Below are positions 22,374-32,098 of a DNA stretch of 64,000 bases, piece by piece (the stretch's first letter is position 1; each line of letters opens with the position of its first letter). A program made the position numbers and the translations under genes. Source of the DNA: Symbiodinium natans (lineage: Eukaryota > Sar > Dinophyceae > Suessiales > Symbiodiniaceae). The stretch is from assembly GCA_905221605.1 (NCBI GenBank), contig CAJNDS010002348.1:354501-418500 (forward strand), given 5' to 3'. Under the pieces are notes generated by a model, which saw only the letters and a program-made list of their open reading frames with translations, was not told the origin of the DNA and did no database searches.

Positions 22374-24807
22374 ATGGACCTCGCTTCGGCCTTTGCTAAG
22401 GGAATGCCGTCTACCCGAGGCGAGCTTGTAGCAGAAACGCAGCCAGACAACAAGGACACGCAGCTCCAGCTGCCGTCTACCCAAGGCCAGCTTCTAGCAG
22501 AAACGCAGCCAGACAACAAGGACACGCAGGTCCAGGAGCTGGACCTTGACGAGCCAGAAGAGCTCACTGCGAAAGCTGCTGAAAGCGAGCAAAAAGACGT
22601 GGCAAAGCCGAAAGTGAAAGCCGGAAAGCCGAAAGCCGAAACGGCTGCTAAGGCTAAGGCAAAAGCGAAGGGAAAGGCAAAAGCAAAGGCAACAAGCAAG
22701 CAGAAAGAGCAAAAGCCCGTGGAGGAAGCTGAGGACCCTCCGTCTGAGACCAAAGAAGCCAAAGGGAACGGGAAGAGAAAGAAAGCAGAGCAGAACGACG
22801 AGAACGAAGACACGAAGGAAGCCAACAAGCAAGACAAGAAGGCCAAGAACCAGGACAAGAAGCCTGCCAAAGAGGAGAAGGACACGAAAGAGGAGGAGAA
22901 GCAGGGAAAGGCCAAGCAAAGGAAAACAAGCGGCGACAATGGCTCATCGGAGCCAACCAAGCCGAAGAGTGCTAAGGAAAAGGCTGCCAAAGAGGAGAAA
23001 GACACGAAAGAGGAGGAGAAGCAGGGAAAGGACCAGGGAAAGGGCAGGCGAAGGAACACAAGCGGCGACAATGGCTCGGAGCCAACCAAGCCAAAGAGTG
23101 CTAAGGAAAAGGCTACGGCACTTGTGGCCTGGACCGAGGCAAAGGAAGACGACCAGGCGACTGATCGAGAAAGTGCACTTGTGGAGAGTAAAGGGTTTGT
23201 TTTTTTGTTTCAGGGTTCGAGGGTCAGTTTTAGTGTTTCGCTGAATCAAAACTTGCGAGAGAAACTTGAGGAGAGCTTGCTGAGAGGAATATGAATTTTC
23301 GTGACAACCCCGCAGGGCTCGGACCAGGAAGAGCACCGCGATCCCTGCAAAGCTCGCTTCTTCAAGGCAGCCAAGAGCAAGGACAAGCTACCGGAGCCGC
23401 TAGTCGAACTCTTCGAAAAGTCAAACAGAAGAGACCAGACGGAGATCGTGAACAAGGTGGTCAGACGCAACGAGCACGGCGGCTTTGTGCTCAACTTCGA
23501 GAGCGAGTTCTACAGGGAGATCCACACGAGGTATGAGGAGAGCAAAGCCAAAGAGAAAGCTATCGGCAAGACCCTGACGGTAGCAAGAGCAATGGCAGGA
23601 GGCAAAGCTATGCTTCAACTTTCCTATAGGCCCTAGCCCAATAATAAACCTCTAAACTCTCAAGCACCCTAACCCCTAAACCCCTATAAGGCCTTCACCT
23701 ACGTAGTTGTTTTCCCAGAGGCCAAGAAGCGCTGGACGCTGCTATCCGTTCTGGTGAGTGCACCGTGATCCGCGAGAAAGGCAAAGAGTTCTACGTCTTC
23801 GAGGATTCCGTAGCAAGTTTCGCCCCATTTCTCTCGGTGAGTTTGCTGTTGGAGAATTATAACACTCGATCCTTTCAGGAGCTGTCTGTTACCAACACCA
23901 CTGGCAAGCTGATCAAGAGACAGGTCACTGGTGAAGGCGAGATTGGACAGGACAGCCTAACTGTAATCTTGACTAAGGAGACAGCACTCTGCGTGGTCGA
24001 AAAAAATTGATTGATAGGAGGGCGGCAGCGCTTTCCGAGAGTTCCTGGAGAACTTTGAGATGCACCTCACACCCAGCTCCGCAGACGCCTCGTCAAGCTC
24101 AAAGGGCCTGGCGCAGAACGGCTTCTCCGAAGAGGACCCTACTTTTTTTGTTCGCTATACCCTAAAAAAAAAAGCTATGGCAGGAGAAGGCGAAGCTGAA
24201 CGAGGGCATCGCTATGCTTACTGATGCTCGCAAGAACGCCGAGAGGCTCTTTCTCGACATGAAGTCGAAGAACTCCAAGTCAAGCCAAGTGGTCAAAGAC
24301 ATCATGCGAAACAACCTTCAAACCGTACTTGAGAAAATCAGCGAGCTGAACCAGGCCTCGGTGCAACAATCTGTTTCAGAGCACATGTGGAGAGCACATT
24401 TGTCACCGATAGCACCTTTCGGAGGTTTCACTCTTTGGAACCCTTCGTGATCAACCCGTGAGCGTGCAGCAGCTAAAGTCCCTGCTGCGAGAGGCCTGCA
24501 TGTGCCCTGAACCCTAAACCCTAAAATCCCTCAAGTTTTATCCTGAACCCTAAGCCCTGAAACCCCTCAAGTTTTATCCTAAACCCTAAACCCTAAACCC
24601 TGACCCTAAATCCTACATGGATAGAGAAAGAGAAGTATGGGTCCCTGCAGGCCGCAGTGGCCATGCAAGAGCTGACCGAGTCTACAAAGCTGTGCCGGGC
24701 TTTGAGCTGAGCTAAGCAGTCTCACCCCACTAGCCTTTGTGCAGAAGGCAATTTTGCATTGCCTGTTCATCTCAGAAGCCGAGGTGTTCTTCAACACGTC
24801 GCGTTAA
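22374..24807 (+). CDS. Copy 2 of the Lys-rich multi-exon protein
   Basis: Counterpart of 14852-17285 with the same exon blocks. This copy continues into unique downstream DNA and is probably the one in its true context. Confidence 0.55.
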
Positions 24808-25015
24808 AGTAGTAGGGAGGGACAAGCCAAAGGGGAATGGCATAGAACGCTGAGAGGAAACATGCGTGATTGCAGGCTGCTGTCATTTCTCAAACCTGTG
24901 CTTCGAGGAAATTGAGGAGAGCAAGGGCCCCTATTTCAACGAAACTTGCGAGTTACTTGTGGAGGGAGAGATGATTTGGGGAAACCTTGTGGAGGGAGAG
25001 ATTTGAAGAGAGCTT

Positions 25016-25216
25016 GTGGAGAGAGAAACGATTGGAGAGAGAGAGAGAGAGAGATTGTTTGAAGAGTACGCTGCAAATGAATTAGCTTTTGACATGGACT
25101 GTTGTGACGAGTTCTTGCAAATATCTGGCCCCGTGATTGGACTCGGCATTGAGAGGGCACTTGAGGAGCGACAAAAAAACTTAGACTATCATGCCTTGAA
25201 GCTTGTCATGGTTTGA
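25016..25216 (+). CDS. Small ORF, possible terminal exon
   Basis: The frame is Glu/Arg-rich at the start because it overlaps GA repeats and CTTGTGGAGAG words. It then reads a more natural sequence (LFEEYAANELAFDMDCCDEF, then ISGPVIGLGIERALEERQKN) to TGA 25214. It probably begins as an exon near 25055 rather than at ATG 25016. Unrecognised. Confidence 0.35.
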   Translation: MERETIGERERERLFEEYAANELAFDMDCCDEFLQISGPVIGLGIERALEERQKNLDYHALKLVMV

Positions 25217-25274
25217 CATGGTCGAAGTCTCAAACCAGTGATTTCTCTTACGTTATGTGCTTCGGGAATAATGA

Positions 25275-25445
25275 ACCTAAGATTTTATCTTAAGTTTAAA
25301 TTTAAATTAAACTATTTTAGTTTAAAAATTTAAACTAAACTATTTTTAGTTAGCTACTAGTTTAAGTTTAAATTTTAACTATTAGTGAAAATTTATATTT
25401 TAGACTTAATTATACTTCTAGTTTATTTTTTGTCTTAACTGATTC
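25275..25445. repeat. AT-rich palindromic repeat, copy 2
   Basis: Same word content as 5998-6165 (TTTAAATTTAAA, AACTATTTTTAGTT). Like copy 1 it lies just after a coding block. Confidence 0.6.
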
Positions 25446-26860
25446 TTAAGGTATGAGTCTGCTGCCGCTGCCTGGGAGCTCGCGAAAACGCGGAGCGGCT
25501 TTTCTAAGAAGATGGTTTCAAACGCCATGGCTTTGGAGAAAGCCAGCTCATTTTGAGGCTGGCGCTGCAGGCAATGCCCAGCATTGTCTGAGTAGGGTGC
25601 TGAGCGCAGCCAGGTCGAAGCATGGGTAAACTCATAGCAGCAACGGCCGCTGGAACAAGAATGCTGAGTGACCTGTTGGGCTTGGCCAGGTTTTGTATCT
25701 GTTTGTCATCCTCGCAGCGTGCGAGTTCCAAGATATCGCAGCAAGGCAGCTGGAGTTTCCGTTCAATGGTGTTCGAGACATCATCACAGGGCATCCTGTT
25801 CGCGTGAGGCCGACGATGAAAAGGTGCACTCGTTTGAAGTTTGAAAGAAGCAGTACATGTTCCTGCTTTTTGCAAGCAGCCTGTGTGTGCCACAGTGTGC
25901 TTGAAGCCGACTATATATCACATAGATGTCGCAGTTGCGGGCCCATTTCAGTTCGATCTTGCAAGTGATTTTCAAAATGAGCCCCAGCAAAGCTAGAGGA
26001 ACCCGAAACCCTCAACCTCGAAACCCTAAACCCTTACCCTAAGCCCTAAAGCCTAAACTCTAAACCCTAAACCCTGAACCCTATAACTCCTCAACACTAA
26101 ACCCAGACAAGTAGAGAACAATCCGGGTTCTCACAAATTGTCTCGGGTTTATGGTAAGCTGGTGCTTTCTGGGGGTGCGTGCACTAGCACGCTGAGCTGG
26201 CTTCGTGAGAAGCAATGGCGACGGGGTGGAGGCTTGTGTGGGACATGCGGACTGATGATTTTGAATAAGATCACTATACAGGGTAGCAACCAGGAAAGAG
26301 CGATTAGAGGGTTACGCTAAATACGTCAGTCGCAGAAAGTGTCAGGTCTGGGGGAAGCAGACCATTGCTGTGGATGATGCTCTGAAGGCCGGACGGCTTT
26401 GGAGTTTAACTTTACACCCCTCTTGCAATCCATGCAGCTATTTGTAATATTCGTGCGCGTGTTGGGGATTGTTCATGTGTTTGCGAGGCCCAAAACCACG
26501 TCTTGACACATTTTGCGCAGGGGTGTCGCAGAGCCAAAAGGTTGAGGGATGGAGCTACAACCTAGGCACGTTTCTCTGTCATTTGACGGTTTAAGAGTGA
26601 TGGCTCTTAAACGCAATCGCAAACATGGGCGGCTGCGCGACAAAGTCAATGCAACTGCTACGCGGAAATCCAAGAGATGCATTTTGCGTGGGCTGGCGTA
26701 CATTGGGGCTCCCCTCGCTCTTCGGACAAATTAAGAGCATATTTCACCGAGCCGTTCTAGGCCAATCTGCAACCCCTGGCCCCGATGCTCCCCCGTCCCA
26801 AATCTGTTTCTTCCCCCATCCCAGGTTTGTTTCTTGCTCACAAGACTCATCCTCGATCTT
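25446..26860. other. Spacer of 1.4 kb, no gene recognised
   Basis: Short open frames only. 26010-26105 is a degenerate CCCTAAA array. 26549-26730 has a basic short frame of no recognisable family. Confidence 0.45.
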
Positions 26861-26883
26861 CCTGATTTGGATTGGTCATCCCC

Positions 26884-27960
26884 GATCGATCATCTGGAGT
26901 TCTTCTCCGGTATGATGAGTGTGACGAAAGCTGAGCTGCAGGTCAGGGTTCGCTGGCGCACGATTCAGTGTGAGAACTTGGGTGAAACAGTATACGTGTT
27001 CTGCGTGATCAGGAGGGCCGTCGATGTGTGGCATATGACATCACCTACGACAGTGTATGGATGGACATGCTTGCTCCGAGGGGCTACATTCACGCCGTCT
27101 ACCAGGTCATGAGACTGCTCCCAGGATCTTTCCTCACCCTGGCGCCAGTCTGCAGCTCCTGGGTTTACATGTGCTTCGTCTGTAACTGACAGTGTCTGCG
27201 TGTGGACTTGTGGTTCCCAAAGCATCATGAGCTGGTTCTGAAAGCCGAGCATCGTGAGCCGTTTAAGGTCAAGGGGGTCGACGCAACGAAGCAAAGCCAG
27301 GCCTTTAGGCGACCTTGAAGCCCCCAGTGTGATCACTGGAAATCGGCTTGTCGCGCGGGTCGCAATTTTGATTTATATAGCATGCGCCAAGAAGGTGCAT
27401 GTAGTGTTCGAGCAACCACGTGGATCCCTCCTGGAAGACCACCCGGCGATACAGAAGCTGTTTGCGCAATTGAAATGGTACCGGCACCACGTCTTGATGA
27501 AGACGTTCGGTGGCGACACACTCAAGGGGACGTGGCTATATTCCAGTTTGATGCTCAGTCCAACTTGGAGTTTCACGGTACTTATAAATCATTTATGACT
27601 GTACTTATAACCCACTTATACGCCCCTTACGTTACGTGCCCTAATATGGTTATAAGTACAGTTACAAGTACAGTACAGACATAAATGGTTCGTAAGTACC
27701 ATGAACCTCCAAGAAGCGGCCTATGTTTCGGATGCGTGGTTGTTTAAAGAAAGTCTTGGGTTTAGAGGTGTCTCGCGCGTCCTTGAGCAGGCCACAAATT
27801 CATCAAAGACTTGGAGCGGTACCGACCATTGCACACCCATCTATCCTCGGAGAAGAAAGAAATGGTCGTGCGGTACAAAGACTGTTCTGGAAGGGAGTGC
27901 CTCAAGGGAGGCAAAGATTTAAAGAGCTCGCAAGCTTATCCGCGGCCGAAGCTAGGCCGC
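26884..27960 (+). CDS. Cytosine-C5-methyltransferase-like protein, multi-exon
   Basis: Exon blocks: 26884-26943 (DHLEFFSGMMSVTKAELQ, with an FSG motif where C5-methyltransferases have motif I), 27013-27185 (EGRRCVAYDITYDSVWMDML, then LAPVCSSWVYM at the place of the Pro-Cys motif IV), about 27272-27570 (VHVVFEQPRGSLLEDHPAIQ, where EQP corresponds to the ENV motif VI, then FGGDTLKGTWLYSS), and about 27840-27955 (CLKGGKDLKSSQAYPRPKLG). From memory this belongs to a large Symbiodiniaceae family. The catalytic Pro-Cys is changed to Val-Cys, so activity is doubtful. A block of non-coding sequence with TATAAG and ACTTATAA words (27580-27690) separates the last two exons. Confidence 0.6.
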
Positions 27961-28012
27961 AGTAGGTTGCGATAGTGAATTGCTCATAAAACGTTCATTT
28001 TCTCAGTTTCTA

Positions 28013-28168
28013 CCCTAAACCCTAAACCCTAAACCCTAAACCCTAAACCCTAAACCCTAAACCCTAAACCCTAAACCCTAAACCCTAAACCCTAAACCTT
28101 AAACCTAAACCCTAAACCCTGAACCCTAAACCCTGAACCCTAAGCCCTAAACCCTAAACCCTGAACCG
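28013..28168. repeat. Interstitial telomere-like array (CCCTAAA)n
   Basis: About 20 tandem CCCTAAA units, the first dozen near perfect. Plant-type TTTAGGG telomere repeats are expected in dinoflagellates; internal position and flanking unique DNA make this interstitial. Confidence 0.9.
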
Positions 28169-28505
28169 CGCTTAAGGGCTGCTGTTAGGGGGGGGGGGGG
28201 GTATCCTTGCACATGGGCTTGGAGTGCCCACGTATGGAATTTTGGAGCCTGTGACTGTGGCCAAGCGCCTGTAAAGACCCGGAGAGAGCTATTTGGGGGG
28301 ATACTCTTGCGGGTTGTTGAAGGAAGTGAGGAGTGCTTGGGGCGTCCCTCTAGACCTGGGAAGGCGTTGGTGGGGGCGTGCAGTTGGTGTGGGGTTCCTA
28401 AGCCTTTTCTGGGGGGGGGTGCAGGGGGTTGGAGGGTGTTGGGCAGGGTGGGGTGTAGGGGGGTTGGGGAGGGGGGAGTTTTTTTGCAAAGTTTTTTTGT
28501 GACCT
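28169..28505. other. Spacer with G-runs, no gene
   Basis: Contains a 13-base G run near 28190 and G-rich sequence at 28400-28480. Frames here are products of composition. Confidence 0.5.
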
Positions 28506-29070
28506 GAAGCTTCCTCCGAGACCCTCCTAGACCCTCACAGACACCTTGAGACCCTTCAACTACCTTAAACTTCCTTACAGACACCTTAGAGGCCCTTCAA
28601 CGGCCTTAAACCGAGACCTTTCTTAGAGACCCTTCAACAGCCTTAAACATCCTTAAACTTCCTGCATGGCCCCTCACAGACACCTTAGAGGCCCTTCAAC
28701 GGCCTTACACTTTCCGGACTCTGTCAGACAGCTTAGAGACCTTCAACGGCCTTAAACTTCCGCCATGGCCCCTCACAAACACCTTAGAGGCCCTTCAACA
28801 GCCTTAAACTTCTTCCTAGACTCCCAGACACCTTAGAGACCTTCAACGGCCTTAAACTTCCTCCATGGCCCTTCAACGGAAATTTCCTCTATGGCCCCTC
28901 ACAGACACCTTAGAGGCCTGAAACTTCTTCCGAGACCCTCCCAGACATGCATGGCCCCTCACACACACCTTAGAGGCCCTTCAACGGCCTTAAGCTTCCT
29001 CCAAGACCGTCCCACACTCTCACAGACACCTTAGAGGCGCCTTAACCGGCCTGGAGCTTCCAGGCAAGAC
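28506..29070. repeat. Minisatellite built on ACACCTTAGAGGCCCTTCAA
   Basis: Seven or more degenerate units of about 60-85 bp with the shared words CCTCACAGACACCTTAGAGG, CCCTTCAACGGCCTTAAACT and TCCTCCATGGCC. Non-coding on both strands. Confidence 0.8.
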
Positions 29071-29118
29071 CTTACGTGCACCTCTTCACTTGTGCCTTAC
29101 GTGCGCCTCTTCACTTGT

Positions 29119-29186
29119 GCCGGGGGGGTTGGGGGGGTTGGGGGAAGGGGGTTGGGGGGTTGGGGGAGGGGGGGGGGGGGGGGGGG
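29119..29186. repeat. G-rich tract (GGGGGGTT)n
   Basis: Tandem G6-7TT units followed by about 18 consecutive G residues. A candidate G-quadruplex former. Confidence 0.8.
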
Positions 29187-29347
29187 TCTACCCCTGAAAC
29201 AAAACCCTAAACCCTCAACCTAAACCCGAAATCCTAAATGTGCTTCACCACAAAGTAGATCCAGTCTACAGTTTTCCCCAAACCCCACCCTCCCACAAAT
29301 TGAGCAGTTCGAATCACTCATGCTGACAACAACAGCAATTCCTTGGC

Positions 29348-29587
29348 TTGGCTTGGGGCAGAGAGCTGAGGTTCGGAACTGCTCTAGCAATGCTGCGCAC
29401 TCACAACAAAGCTGAAACAAAAAGGGAGGCTGATGTCTTCATCAAGGCAGCCAAACACAGGCGTCGTGCAAACGGTGGCATCGTGCGTGGTCGCACTTCC
29501 AGAGAGTGCCGAAGGGAATTGCGCGCTTGGATAGAGGATGCTGATCTGAGCTCTGTGCTGAGCCTCTTGAAAGGGCGGAAACTGTGA
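29348..29587 (+). CDS. Small basic ORF, uncertain
   Basis: Reads as a compact helical, basic peptide (MLRTHNKAETKREADVFIKA, RRANGGIVRGRTSRECRREL). A short exon is possible, but no acceptor or homologue is recognised. Confidence 0.25.
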   Translation: MAWGRELRFGTALAMLRTHNKAETKREADVFIKAAKHRRRANGGIVRGRTSRECRRELRAWIEDADLSSVLSLLKGRKL

Positions 29588-29906
29588 GTGCGACATATGG
29601 GCCTTTGCATTGAAGTGGTGGTCTCTGTCTAACCCGAGGAAGCCTCCATGAAAGACCCCAAACCAGCCCAGAAACCAAGGCGGAGGACACCACCAAGTAT
29701 AATTTGTAATTCGTCTTCTAGTTCGTAGAATCGAACAGCAGAGCTGTGAGAGTTCGACAAATGCGTCATGTTCTTGAGAGGACCGGCTACTTGCGTCAAA
29801 CCTTAGTCTCTAATTTGCAGCGCCGTTTGTCCCCTGCAGGCATGGGCCGATTGGTTTTGGGCCACCTCAAGGAGAACTTCCAAGGCGGAGGCCTTGGGGC
29901 CTTGCG
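29588..29906. other. Spacer, no gene recognised
   Basis: No frame or repeat of note before the TTTAGGG array. Confidence 0.4.
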
Positions 29907-30148
29907 GTTTAGGGTTTAGGGTTTAGGGTTTAGGGTTTAGGGTTTTAGGGTTTTAGGGTTTTGGGGTTTTAGGGTTTTGGGGTTTTAGGGTTTTAGGGTT
30001 TTAGGGCTTTAGGGTTTTAGGGTTTTAGGGTTTTAGGGTTTTAGGGTCTATAGGGTTTTAGGGTTTTAGGGTTTTAGGGTTTTAGGGTTTTAGGGTTTTA
30101 GGGTTTTAGGGTTTTAGGGTTTTAGGGTTTTAGGGTCTAGGGTTTAGG
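29907..30148. repeat. Telomere-like array switching from TTTAGGG to TTTTAGGG
   Basis: Starts with five TTTAGGG units and then becomes about 20 units of the 8-base variant TTTTAGGG with a few TTTTGGGG. The 8-base form is the telomere repeat of some green algae; here it is most simply a slippage variant. Confidence 0.9.
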
Positions 30149-30149
30149 G

Positions 30150-30246
30150 TTGGGATGTCCCCCCTTACACTAACAGTCCTTCCTAGGATTATATATGAAA
30201 ACTATAATCCCGATTAAGGACTGTTAGTGTAAGGGTGAACGTCCTA
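30150..30246. mobile_element. Foldback/MITE-like element, copy 1
   Basis: Arms 30162-30181 (CCCTTACACTAACAGTCCTT) and 30216-30235 are perfect 20-bp inverted repeats around a 34-bp loop. Similarity continues into GGATTATA/TATAATCC inside. A related full copy lies at 61295-61381 and a partial one near 61773. Non-coding. Confidence 0.8.
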
Positions 30247-30299
30247 AGTTTAGAGTTTTGGCAGTGTTGTTTGCTTGTGACTTGTGACTTGACGCAACA

Positions 30300-30641
30300 A
30301 TGCCTGTGTCACCCAACAAATGCAGGGGGAGTGGCGGGGGAGAGCAGCAAGCAAGAAGGAGCCCAGGAATCCAGGACAGCCGGGAACGGGACAACATGCC
30401 CAGAAAGTGCTGTAGCAAGCGCCCAGCAATCCAGGACAGCAGCCGCGAACAGGGGAAAAAGAGCAAGCAAGCGCAGAAATACAGAACCGCCGCTCCGCCC
30501 CCGCAAAAAAATACGAAAACTGAAACACAAAGAGAAAGAGCAAAAAAAAAAGAAAAGAAAAAACACAAAAAAAGTGCAAAAAAGCAGCCGCGAAAACGCG
30601 CGAAAAAGCCGCGAAAACGCGCGAAACGCCGCGAATTGTAG
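30300..30641 (+). CDS. Lys/Arg-rich ORF, uncertain
   Basis: ATG 30300 opens a frame with two copies of R.(P/S).IQDS.RE followed by Lys/Arg low complexity. Tandem CGCGAAAACGCGCGAAA repeats near 30580-30640 produce the basic tail. It could be a real low-complexity protein or repeat-driven. Confidence 0.3.
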   Translation: MPVSPNKCRGSGGGEQQARRSPGIQDSRERDNMPRKCCSKRPAIQDSSREQGKKSKQAQKYRTAAPPPQKNTKTETQRERAKKKEKKKHKKSAKKQPRKRAKKPRKRAKRREL

Positions 30642-30839
30642 GAGCCCATTGCCAGGCCTTGCCCTCGCCTGAACTTTTGCTTGCAAATTTTCCGGCGCCC
30701 TTGAAACCAAAGCAAGGCCGGCCAACGCGATGAGATTCCTAAAAGACGAAGCCGCGAGCGGGAGGAGGCCACACACAAAACACGAAGCTGCGAAAACGAG
30801 AAAGCCGCCCACGATAGGAAGCTGTCAACTTGTGTAAGA

Positions 30840-30905
30840 AACCCTGAACGGTAGGAAGCCGCGAACGGTAGGAAGCCGCGAACGGTAGGAAGCCGAATGG
30901 TAAGG
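30840..30905. repeat. Short tandem repeat GAACGGTAGGAAGCCGC
   Basis: Four imperfect 17-bp units in a row. Non-coding. Confidence 0.75.
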
Positions 30906-31087
30906 AGCGCCGGGAATGAACCAAGAACAATAAGGGAGAGACCATGGTTCGTGCATGCCTGTTGGTGCACACGTGCTTGCCATGTTATAAATCACCGTGG
31001 CTTTGGTTCTGCAGTTTTTGCTACATTCTTTGTGGCGTGCTTTTAAACTGTGCCACCGCGCTCGGTGTGTGGCGGGTTGGTGACGCA

Positions 31088-31733
31088 ATGGCTCTTGCCA
31101 AAGACAAGAAGCTTGACCAAGAAAGAAAAGCCAAGAAGGGCAAGAAGGAGAAGGAGGAGCGGTCTGAGGGAGACCGCGGTCGCACGCCGGAGAGAGCCAA
31201 CAAGCCGGAATGCAGACTGGCCGCAAAGACTTCCCCACGCACAGTCAAGCGCAAGTCGGCCTTGCGACGGAGCAAGACCTCGACCCAGGCGAAGCCAGAG
31301 ACCGAGGCCGAGAACCAGCCAAAGGACGGCAACCCAGGCCCCGCAAAGAAAGCAAAGCCAGGCTCTGCTGCCACTTCTTCGTCAGTAGCACCGCCAACCA
31401 AGCAAGAGAAGAAAGCAGAGAAGAAAGAGAAGGCGAAGAAGGAGAAGAAAGACAGGAAAGAAGCCAAGAGGCAAGCAAAGGAGCAAGCGCAGAAGAAGCA
31501 GCAGGAGGCAGACAAGGAAGAGGAGGAGGCAGACAAGGAAGAGGAGGAGGACGCAAGCGAAGAAGCCTCGACAGAAGGCGAAAGGAAGGGCACCGTGTCA
31601 CCGTGACACCGAAGAACCTTCTGACTGACTTCAACGACCAGGACACCCAAACTTTTCAAGTTTTTCATTCGACAGCCCTACACCCTAAACCCTAAACCCT
31701 AAACCCTAAACCCTAAACCCCAAACCCCAAACC

Positions 31734-31764
<31 letters not shown>

Positions 31765-32063
31765 CCTAAACCCTAACCCTAAACCTTAAACCCTAAACCC
31801 TAAACCTTAAACTCGAGGCCAGATAAGTAGAAATTGTATGTTTCGCTAGGAGCAGCTCGTTCAATAATCCTTCCAGTGCAAAAAGAAAAAGATAGATAAG
31901 AAGAATGACCCCGCCTCGCCACCCCCACCCCCACCACCACCACCCGGCTCCCACCACCCCCACCCACCCCCCCACCCCCAACCCCACCCAACCCCAACAC
32001 CCCCCCCCCCCCCAACCCCCACCACACCCCCACCACCCCCCCCCCACCCCCTCCCCAACCCCA

Positions 32064-32098
<35 letters not shown>

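Larger units (their letters stand above)
17560..24981. repeat. 7.4-kb block, copy 2
   Basis: Repeats 10036-17459 with a 2-bp difference in one GA run. Beyond 24981 the sequence continues into unique DNA, whereas copy 1 stops at the gap. The most economical reading is that contig A ended at 17459 and contig B began at 17560 with a 7.4-kb overlap that was not merged. Confidence 0.9.

Noticed and set aside
28013-28168. Telomere-like array as a chromosome end
   Set aside because: Arrays occur in both orientations throughout the window and are flanked by unique DNA and genes.
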